Positions 5,660-11,137 of a stretch of 11,137 nucleotides of DNA are shown here, one piece after another. The DNA comes from Lachnospiraceae bacterium (lineage in GTDB: Bacteria > Bacillota > Clostridia > Lachnospirales > Lachnospiraceae). Location of the stretch: positions 1 to 11,137 of the forward strand of contig JAGDCQ010000152.1 in NCBI GenBank assembly GCA_017958465.1, written 5' to 3'. Every line of letters begins with the position of its first letter. Position 1 is the stretch's first letter. Under the pieces are notes generated by a model, which saw only the letters and a list, made by a program, of their open reading frames with translations, ran no database searches and was not told where the DNA came from. Position numbers and translations under genes: made by a program.

Positions 5660-6440
5660 TTCTATCCTCCGGATCAAAGCTTCTTAGCACCTTGTCGGCA
5701 AAGACAAAGCCGCCGTCAGCTGTTTTTACGATCTCACCCAAAAACCGGTCCACCTTTTCGTTTCCGGTCTTTTCATAAAGCTCTGTTACGGGGGCTGTAA
5801 GCTCCAGCCTGCCGTCAAACAAAAAGCCTATACGCTGCCCCATAAAGAAGGCGTCTTCTTTACTGTGTGTTATCATTACCGCGGTTATGCCGTTCTCTCT
5901 CTGGAGCCTCAGGCAAAACTCACGCATCCTGCAAACCAGGTTGTTGTCAAGGCCCGTGAATGGCTCATCAAGCAGCAATACCTTTGGCTTTACCACTATT
6001 GCCCTGAGTATCGCCGCAAGCTTTTGCTGGCCCCCGGAAAGCTCTGACGGATACCTGTCAAGGAGTTCTGTGATACCGCACTTTTCCGCATAATATCCTA
6101 TCCGTTCCCGGGCCTCGTTTCCGCCGATCTTCCTGGCCTTAAGGCCGAAAGCCGCGTTTTCCCTTACCGTAAAGTGCGGGAAGAGGTTGTTGCTCTGGGA
6201 CACAAGTACAGTATCCCTCTTCTGCATCGGAAGTTTCGTTATATTTTCACCGGAAAGGAGGACTTCACCGCTGTCCGGAGCCCACTCACCCGTAATGAGC
6301 CTTAAGATCGACGTTTTCCCCGCTCCGCTTGGACCGCAGAGCACAAACATTTCCCTGTCCTTCACGGAAAAGCTCACATCATCCACTATGGTCTTTGCGC
6401 CGGTGCGAAACTTCAGGCCTTTTACTTCAAGCTCGGCCAT
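5643..6440 (-). CDS. ynjD: ABC transporter ATP-binding protein (YnjD-like)
   Basis: The 265-residue nucleotide-binding subunit has Walker A GPSGAGKT (36-43), Q-loop SQSNN with Gln82, signature LSGGQ (134-138), Walker B VLLLDE (154-159), D-loop GLD and the H-loop His192 in MITHSKEDA. The order and length fit importers of the CysA/PotA/ThiQ/YnjD type. The helix after the signature reads QKLAAILRA instead of the common QRVALARA, an unusual but probably harmless change. A tail of about 50 residues (216-265) follows the core. The start is well supported by AAAGGAGGG six bases upstream. It overlaps the permease gene by 14 bases and the cysK fusion by 17, so it belongs to the same operon. It should energise the two permeases encoded just before it. 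The YnjD assignment rests mainly on the neighbouring YnjB-like binding protein. Confidence 0.9.
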   Translation of the reverse strand: MAELEVKGLKFRTGAKTIVDDVSFSVKDREMFVLCGPSGAGKTSILRLITGEWAPDSGEVLLSGENITKLPMQKRDTVLVSQSNNLFPHFTVRENAAFGLKARKIGGNEARERIGYYAEKCGITELLDRYPSELSGGQQKLAAILRAIVVKPKVLLLDEPFTGLDNNLVCRMREFCLRLQRENGITAVMITHSKEDAFFMGQRIGFLFDGRLELTAPVTELYEKTGNEKVDRFLGEIVKTADGGFVFADKVLRSFDPEDRNEDSK

Positions 6441-7221
6441 ACTTCACCCTCCTTTCCGCAAGGCTCCTCACAAGGAATGCAAGCCCCACAGCCACACCGC
6501 CGAACAGCAGGTACATAAGGGAGTACACCGAAGCAAGATGCCTGTCTGATCCCGTCAAAAGCTGGCTCAGGATCACGGAATAATTCATGTTCTTTGCGCC
6601 CCCAAGTAAAAGATTGATGAAATACTGGGAATAGGACACCACAAATCCCATTATGAAGGCCGAGGTGTATGCCGGCAGGAACACCGGAGCCTCGACGTAC
6701 AAAAAGCTCCTCACAGGCCCGGCCCCAAGGTTTCTTGCCGTCACGCCAAAGCTGTTTCCAAGGGCTCTGTAGGCCGAATAAAGTATCTTAAACGCATAAG
6801 GGAGGGAAAAGTACAGGTGCATGATGAACACCGGAACACTCCCTGTAAGCCTAAAGGCAAGGAAAAGCTTGTGGCTTCCGATAGATACCGACACCACAGG
6901 CAGCAGCATCGGGAGCACAAGTATCACGTCAAGCACTGCTTTCAACGGGCCTTTAAGCCCCGCAAGCCCCTTTGCCGCAGGTATCCCTATAACAAGGGTC
7001 GTAAGTCCCACTGCGACAGAAAACAAAGCCGTCGAAAGGGCGTTACCTGCGTCTTTTGAAAAAAAGGCTGTAAAGCCCCTAAACGTCGGGGTCTGCGGCA
7101 GAAGAGAATCTATCGGCCACCTTGAGAACACCGAAAAGACAAGCATCCCAAGGAAAGGCATGAGCAGGAATATCAGGAACAGGACCGCAAGTATGCGGGC
7201 AAAAACCTTTCTAGCCTTCAT
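6427..7221 (-). CDS. ABC transporter permease (second; C-terminal half of YnjC-like)
   Basis: This 264-residue hydrophobic protein has about six membrane spans. The first is near residues 8-28, and the last is followed by a positive tail SLAERRVKYGRA. The cytoplasmic EAA loop that contacts the ATPase is visible as VTARNLGAGPVRSFLYVEAP in the middle of the protein. The start at 7221 (MKARKVF) has GGAGG nine bases upstream; the longer reading from 7242 would use TTG without a ribosome site and is rejected. It overlaps the first permease by 11 bases and the ATPase by 14. In E. coli the equivalent YnjC is one fused polypeptide with two permease halves, whereas here the halves are separate genes. 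The substrate cannot be read from the sequence. Confidence 0.88.
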   Translation of the reverse strand: MKARKVFARILAVLFLIFLLMPFLGMLVFSVFSRWPIDSLLPQTPTFRGFTAFFSKDAGNALSTALFSVAVGLTTLVIGIPAAKGLAGLKGPLKAVLDVILVLPMLLPVVSVSIGSHKLFLAFRLTGSVPVFIMHLYFSLPYAFKILYSAYRALGNSFGVTARNLGAGPVRSFLYVEAPVFLPAYTSAFIMGFVVSYSQYFINLLLGGAKNMNYSVILSQLLTGSDRHLASVYSLMYLLFGGVAVGLAFLVRSLAERRVKYGRA

Positions 7222-8071
7222 CTGTCTTCGCCTCCCTGCCAACAGCTATGGCGTACAGCACCACAGTCACAAGTGATATGAGGATCATAACAGCGTTCAC
7301 CGTCATCCCCGCTGCCCTGCTCCTAAGGTCCGACAGCCTGCTGCTTTTGTAGGCGTAAACACCGAGAGCCACGGGCGTTGAAGACCCAAGGTAAAAATAG
7401 CTCTCGTAGGTAAACATCTCGTAATTGAAAAGTACAAGGGCCGCTGCCGCCACAGAATGCCTTATGAGCGGAAAGACTATCCTTGCGTAGATACGCGGCT
7501 TTGACGCCCCAAGGTTTGCAGCTGCCACAGTGTAGCGGTCCATCACCCTTGAAAGCACCGGCATAACGCTTATGGCCACAAATGGAGTGCCCTTAAAACA
7601 GTAAAGTATCACAACACCTGCGGCGCTTTCGGTAAACAGGACCTTAAGCCCCTCTGTCTTTACTCCTGCCAGCACCAGAAGGTGGTATATGATCCCGTGG
7701 TCCGAAAACAGGTTATAGACGAGGATCCCCGCCACAACGTAGGAAAGGATCAGGGGAAGGGCTGTGGAAAAAGAAAGGAGCCTGTTCCCGGTCCTTATTA
7801 CGGCATACGCAAGAAGCACTCCAAAGACGCTGCAAAGCAGGGTGGATATCAAAGCCACCCTGCAGCTAAGTGCAAGCCCTTTCAGGAACACGTCATCCGC
7901 AAACAGGTCCCTTAGCGCGGAAAAATCAAGCCTGTACATGGAAAGCTCCGGGATGTATCCCAAACCTTCAGCAAAGGTATTAAAGATAACGAACCCCGAT
8001 ATGAGCCCTGCAGTGAGCACGGCCGGTACAAGGGCAAGAAGCCTTATTGAATTGGTCTTTCTGTCACTCAT
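7211..8071 (-). CDS. ABC transporter permease (first; N-terminal half of YnjC-like)
   Basis: The protein has 286 residues with about six trans-membrane segments. One opens the protein (residues about 10-30), followed by a periplasmic-type loop, then the core. The EAA loop reads VAAANLGASKPRIYARIVFP, the expected site of contact with the ATPase. The length fits single-domain binding-protein-dependent permeases. Its ATG overlaps the stop of the binding-protein gene (ATGAGTGA). The bases before it (ATACGGTACTGA) contain no good ribosome binding site, so its translation probably depends on coupling to the gene before. It should pair with the second permease as a heterodimer. The substrate is unknown; the family includes importers of spermidine, iron, sulfate and thiamine. 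Confidence 0.88.
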   Translation of the reverse strand: MSDRKTNSIRLLALVPAVLTAGLISGFVIFNTFAEGLGYIPELSMYRLDFSALRDLFADDVFLKGLALSCRVALISTLLCSVFGVLLAYAVIRTGNRLLSFSTALPLILSYVVAGILVYNLFSDHGIIYHLLVLAGVKTEGLKVLFTESAAGVVILYCFKGTPFVAISVMPVLSRVMDRYTVAAANLGASKPRIYARIVFPLIRHSVAAAALVLFNYEMFTYESYFYLGSSTPVALGVYAYKSSRLSDLRSRAAGMTVNAVMILISLVTVVLYAIAVGREAKTDEG

Positions 8072-9254
8072 TCAGTACCGTATCATTCCATATCTGTTCT
8101 ATTACGTCCACAAGATCGGCCTTAAGCTCCGGCTGCTTGTGGGAATCCAGCTCCTCATAGGTGAGGATCGAAGGCGCAAACTCCTTGTCCGGCGTAAGCG
8201 CGGCGTTGAGCGCTGCCTTGTCCTTATCGGAAAGCTTTGCGTAGTCCAGCACGGGAAGGTCTGCCCACCCCGAAAGCCCGGCTTTTTTTATCTGCATCTC
8301 GGGAGAAAGCGCCGCATTTATAACCTTTACGGCAGCCTCCTTGTGCTTTGATATCCCTGCGATCGCAAGGAAATGGGTGTTGAAGGGAGTACCCTTGTCG
8401 AAAACAAGAGTTTTCGTGGTCTTCGGCCAAAGCCCGGACGAAACCATACTGAGGGCCTTGTTTGCGCTGTAATCCATGGAGAAAAGGATCTCTCCGTCGC
8501 TGTAGAGGCTCTCAAGCTGTGTGGAACTTGAAGGGTATGTCTTCCCTTCCTTCCAGAGGTAGGGCTCTATCTCGTTCAAGTAGTCTGTAAGAGGCTGTAT
8601 TGCCTTTTTAACGGTCTCATAATCGTTGTTAAGGTTATTTAAGGTCTCGTACCCAACAAGATCGTAAAGGAGCGTTCTGATGAAAGCAGAGGCCGTAAAG
8701 TCGCTGGCCACCGGATAAGTGAAGCTGCCGGGGTTTGCCTTAACGAAGTTTTTAAGCTCCTCAGCGTTTTTCGGAGGAGCAGAAACCTTTGCCGAATCGT
8801 AGAACAGTACGAACTGCGCTTTGCCCCAGGGTGCTTCGTAACCGTCTGTGCTGTAGCCGAAGTCCGTAAGAGCGCAGCTCTCGTCAACAGATCCCGAAAG
8901 ATTTTGAAGCTTATCTGTAAAAGGCCCGTACAGAAGGCCGTTCCTGTAAGCGGAGTAGAAGTTCTCACCGTTTATCCACATAAGGTCCATATCGCTGTCG
9001 GCCTTAGCTTTTGTCTCGTCTGCAAGCTTAGCAAGAAAGTCCACTGCATCCATACGGACATGCACAAGCTCCACCCCTGTTGTTTCAAGGACGTAGGGTG
9101 CAAGGACATCGCTTATATATGCGTTTACCCTGTCATCCCCGCCCCAGCCGTAAAGGGTGACTGTTTCTTTCTTTTTGCCGCACCCTGCCAGTGTCAGGGC
9201 CATAAGTCCGAAAAGCAGTACGGATGTAAGTGCCTTTTTAATGCTCTTTGTCAT
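8064..9254 (-). CDS. ynjB: Lipoprotein solute-binding protein of an ABC transporter, YnjB-like
   Basis: The 396-residue protein begins with a lipoprotein signal: positive start MTKSIKK, hydrophobic core, and lipobox LAGC with Cys25 followed by GKKKE. It would be anchored outside the membrane. The mature part is a class-2 type binding protein. The stretches LYGWGGDDRVNAYI, DLMWINGENFYSAYRNGLLY (about 90-109) with GPF following, YEAPWGKAQFV and FTYPVASDFTASAFIRTLLY strongly resemble the E. coli YnjB family (COG4134), judged from memory of that sequence. The ligand of YnjB is not known to me. The start has GGGAGG five bases upstream. It lies 10 bases after the CDP-alcohol transferase gene and overlaps the first permease by 8. 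The link to cysK suggests a sulfur-containing ligand, but this is inference; the general call as binding protein is firm. Confidence 0.9.
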   Translation of the reverse strand: MTKSIKKALTSVLLFGLMALTLAGCGKKKETVTLYGWGGDDRVNAYISDVLAPYVLETTGVELVHVRMDAVDFLAKLADETKAKADSDMDLMWINGENFYSAYRNGLLYGPFTDKLQNLSGSVDESCALTDFGYSTDGYEAPWGKAQFVLFYDSAKVSAPPKNAEELKNFVKANPGSFTYPVASDFTASAFIRTLLYDLVGYETLNNLNNDYETVKKAIQPLTDYLNEIEPYLWKEGKTYPSSSTQLESLYSDGEILFSMDYSANKALSMVSSGLWPKTTKTLVFDKGTPFNTHFLAIAGISKHKEAAVKVINAALSPEMQIKKAGLSGWADLPVLDYAKLSDKDKAALNAALTPDKEFAPSILTYEELDSHKQPELKADLVDVIEQIWNDTVLNE

Positions 9255-9264
9255 TTGTTCCTCC

Positions 9265-9873
9265 CTATTTTTCTTTGCTTCCTGACTTTTTCAGCTCCAC
9301 TACCGTAAGCACGAGCCTCTGGATCGCCGTGAAGAAGATAAGTCCCCCATAAATAAACGAAGTATATTTCATATATTGCCCAAGTATCATCTGGATGGTA
9401 AAAAAGATAAACCCTTCTGTTCTCTCCATAAGTCCCGTCTGATACCTGAAGGATTTTACGCCATTGTTTTCAAGGAGCGCGCCGCTCGTAAGGAAAACCG
9501 TCATGGAGAGCACTATGGCGCTCACTGACAGGAGCTGTGCGAAAACCGAATCCGGGTACCTTATCGCAAAAGCAAGGATAAAGGAAAGCTCCACTATCCT
9601 GTCAAAGAAGATGTCAAGGAGGGTTCCTACAGGCGATGTCTGCTTTGTCAGCCTTGCAAGGGCTCCGTCCACTGTGTCAAGGTAGCCGGACACCCAGAGC
9701 AAAAGGATGGGCACTACCACAGGAAGCTTGAACAGAAAGGTTGCAGCCGCAGCCTCTCCCACCACAAGGGCCAGAATAGTCACATGTGTGGGCTTCCATT
9801 TCAGGGCCCGGAACAGCTTTGCTCCCGGAGTTATCAGCTTATCCGCATATTTTCTTGCATGTGTATCCAGCAT
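9265..9873 (-). CDS. CDP-alcohol phosphatidyltransferase family membrane protein (YnjF-like)
   Basis: This 202-residue integral membrane protein carries the complete signature D-x2-D-G-x2-A-R-x8-G-x3-D-x3-D: Asp66, Asp69, Gly70, Ala73, Arg74, Gly83, Asp87 and Asp91. Several hydrophobic spans follow up to about residue 190, then a charged tail. Enzymes of this family transfer a phosphatidyl or other phospho-alcohol group from a CDP-activated donor to an alcohol and make phospholipids such as PGP or phosphatidylinositol. All metal-binding aspartates are present, so it should be active. Acceptor and donor cannot be told from the sequence. It sits between a TVP38 protein and a YnjB-like binding protein, the same company that E. 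coli ynjF keeps. AGGAGG lies 11 bases before the ATG, and the gap to the previous gene is only six bases. Confidence 0.9.
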   Translation of the reverse strand: MLDTHARKYADKLITPGAKLFRALKWKPTHVTILALVVGEAAAATFLFKLPVVVPILLLWVSGYLDTVDGALARLTKQTSPVGTLLDIFFDRIVELSFILAFAIRYPDSVFAQLLSVSAIVLSMTVFLTSGALLENNGVKSFRYQTGLMERTEGFIFFTIQMILGQYMKYTSFIYGGLIFFTAIQRLVLTVVELKKSGSKEK

Positions 9874-9879
9874 ACCGGA

Positions 9880-10620
9880 TCAGACCTCCTGATTTTCTGC
9901 CTTTTTTGCCTTTCTCTGATCGAATATGTTTTTCAGGATCAGGGAAAGAGCGCCTGCCGCAAAGATCGCGCTCAGGCCGTACATGAACAGCTTTACATTG
10001 CCGCTCAGGAGCGTCGAGCCCGCGTAGGAGTATATGATGGTCGCAGGCAGCTGGCCAAGTCCTGTAGCCACAAGAAACGGAACAAAGCCCATTCCCGTAA
10101 GGCCTGCCGCGTAGCTTATCGGATCGAATGGCACGAAAGGCAGTAACCTGGCGATAAAAATGGACTTTGCACCGTTTGAGACAAAAAACTTATCCAGCGA
10201 CTGGAGAACGCCTTTGCCTGTTATCTTTACTACCACATCCCTGCCGAAAAGCCTTGAAAGGCCGAAACATATGGCTGCTCCGAGCATAGCTCCCGTCCAG
10301 GAGATGGCGGCTCCTTTCAGCCAGCCGAACACTGCCGCGTTTGCGAAGGTTATAAGGAAAGCGGGGATAGGCGCTGCGATCGACTGAAGGATCATAAGTC
10401 CCATGGAGACCGCTATGGCAAGCGCCCCGTAGGAGCGGATGAACTCCTTTACAGCCTCTACGTCTGCCCCGCCAAGCATCTCTATGACCTTAAAAATGCC
10501 TTTGCGTGTGGCCGGGATAATGAAGACCAGAGCAATGGCAGCTGCTGTTATTACCATCGCCGCTATCTTTTTTTTGCTTATTCCCGGTTTACGCTCCGGC
10601 TGCGGGATTTGTGACATCAT
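9880..10620 (-). CDS. TVP38/TMEM64 (VTT, DedA-superfamily) membrane protein, YdjX/YdjZ-like
   Basis: The protein has 246 residues with a positively charged N-terminus (RKPGISKKK), a first span at about 18-36, and the VTT core from about 65 to 200. The core contains PIPAFLITFANAAVFGW (85-101), GAMLGAAICFGLSRLFGR (110-127) and the family hallmark ARLLPFVPFDPISYAAGLTG (157-176). Proteins of this superfamily are proposed lipid scramblases or flippases. E. coli has two homologues, YdjX and YdjZ, next to ynjABCDEF, so the neighbourhood is shared. The start is set at 10620 with AGGA eight bases upstream; a TTG one codon earlier and an ATG one codon later are also possible. It overlaps the preceding gene by 32 bases. 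Confidence 0.87.
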   Translation of the reverse strand: MMSQIPQPERKPGISKKKIAAMVITAAAIALVFIIPATRKGIFKVIEMLGGADVEAVKEFIRSYGALAIAVSMGLMILQSIAAPIPAFLITFANAAVFGWLKGAAISWTGAMLGAAICFGLSRLFGRDVVVKITGKGVLQSLDKFFVSNGAKSIFIARLLPFVPFDPISYAAGLTGMGFVPFLVATGLGQLPATIIYSYAGSTLLSGNVKLFMYGLSAIFAAGALSLILKNIFDQRKAKKAENQEV

Positions 10621-11137
10621 CAAGTGTTTCCTGTTCTGCGGTCTTTTTCCCCCTTGTAAGGATCAGCCAGAGCGGACCGCCCGCCAGACTGAAAAGTGTA
10701 ACGAAAAGGGCGTAGAGTACAGATACCGTAAGGGCCTGGGCTGTCGTAAAGCCGTAGGGAGCAAGGAGGAAAGCGTAGGTCCCCTCCCTGAGTCCGTAGC
10801 CGTTAAGGCCAACAGGTACCATTGCAAGTACTGAGGAAGCGCTCACCACCATGCAAAGGTCCGGCAAAGGGAGCCGTGTGAGCCCGAGCCCCTCTATGAC
10901 AGTCCCTACAACAAGTGCTACAAGGAACTGGAATACAAGAGACTCCACAAGGCAGATCACTATAGCCCCCGGGTGTTTCCTGATATCTGCTGATTTCTCT
11001 GCGAACGTGCGCCAGATAGAAGCTATCTTCCCCTCCTTCGTGTTAAGACGCTTAGGAACCCAGCCCGTCAGCTGAACCGCTGCAAGTCCCGCTCCCACGG
11101 CCAGCAGCATGCCCATAAGGACCGGCACTACTATCGG
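10589..11137 (-). CDS. YbhN/LPG-synthase-TM-type (UPF0104) flippase-like membrane protein, 5' end missing
   Basis: The C-terminal 182 residues are visible; the frame stays open to the window edge, so the N-terminus lies outside. There are several hydrophobic spans. The conserved C-terminal block reads LAMVPVGLNGYGLREGTYAF followed by LLAPYGFTTAQALTVSVLYA, with the glycine-rich GLN-GYGLREG turn typical of the lysylphosphatidylglycerol synthase trans-membrane region and related YbhN/AglD2 proteins. No catalytic aminoacyl-transfer domain follows; the protein ends with a short charged tail, so it is the flippase-like part alone. Together with the next two genes it makes a run of three lipid-related membrane proteins ahead of the transporter. 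Its exact function is unknown. Confidence 0.8.
   Translation of the reverse strand, partial: PIVVPVLMGMLLAVGAGLAAVQLTGWVPKRLNTKEGKIASIWRTFAEKSADIRKHPGAIVICLVESLVFQFLVALVVGTVIEGLGLTRLPLPDLCMVVSASSVLAMVPVGLNGYGLREGTYAFLLAPYGFTTAQALTVSVLYALFVTLFSLAGGPLWLILTRGKKTAEQETLDDVTNPAAGA

Noticed and set aside
5660..5677. Longer cysK start (MIRRIE extension)
   Set aside because: The codon at 5677 is TTG without a good ribosome site, while the ATG at 5659 has GGAGG six bases upstream and gives the usual CysK N-terminus.
7222..7242. Longer start of the second permease (MAGRRRQ extension)
   Set aside because: The codon at 7242 is TTG and the ATG at 7221 follows GGAGG by nine bases; the extension contains that ribosome site.
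1..11137. CRISPR arrays, insertion sequences, tRNA/rRNA genes or attachment sites
   Set aside because: I found no regularly spaced repeats, transposase fragments, terminal inverted repeats or RNA gene signatures; the window is nearly fully coding with conserved families.

Overview
Every gene I can support in this window is on the minus strand, so transcription runs from base 11137 towards base 1. No stretch longer than 300 bases lacks a gene. The proteins (CysK, Rrf2, LysR, MetB-type and MalY/PatB-type enzymes, a lipoprotein solute-binding protein), the strong GGAGG-type ribosome binding sites and the tight overlapping packing suggest a Firmicute, probably a mid-GC clostridium such as a member of the Lachnospiraceae. 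The taxon is an inference; no rRNA or marker gene is present.

Region A (11137 to 4172) is one long gene string, whose promoter lies outside the window. In transcription order it holds: a 5'-truncated YbhN/LPG-synthase-type membrane protein, a TVP38/TMEM64 (VTT/DedA-like) membrane protein, a CDP-alcohol phosphatidyltransferase, a lipoprotein solute-binding protein resembling E. coli YnjB, two ABC permeases, an ABC ATPase, and a cysteine synthase fused at its C-terminus to a C_GCAxxG_C_C-type Cys-rich domain. The content matches the poorly understood E. coli ydjXYZ-ynjABCDEF neighbourhood (TVP38 proteins, YnjBCD transporter, YnjF CDP-alcohol transferase), but here it ends in a cysteine-forming enzyme. 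Neighbouring genes overlap or lie within 10 bases of each other.

Region B (4171 to 2641) holds the regulators. A hairpin follows the cysK fusion. Then comes a promoter with a 9-bp inverted repeat spanning the -35 to -10 region, an Rrf2 regulator with an IscR-like cysteine triad, and a LysR-type regulator. The LysR gene ends inside its own rho-independent terminator.

Region C (2640 to 1) starts with a promoter region containing two dyads, one of them a good LysR box, followed by a transsulfuration operon: a cystathionine gamma-synthase/lyase-family enzyme, a MalY/PatB C-S beta-lyase, and the start of an M20-type peptidase.

Taken together this looks like a sulfur-assimilation island: uptake of an unknown substrate coupled to cysteine synthesis, then cysteine to cystathionine to homocysteine, with two regulators in the middle. 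The transported substrate, the role of the three lipid-type membrane proteins and the role of the Cys-rich CysK extension are unknown. These are the most interesting parts of the window.
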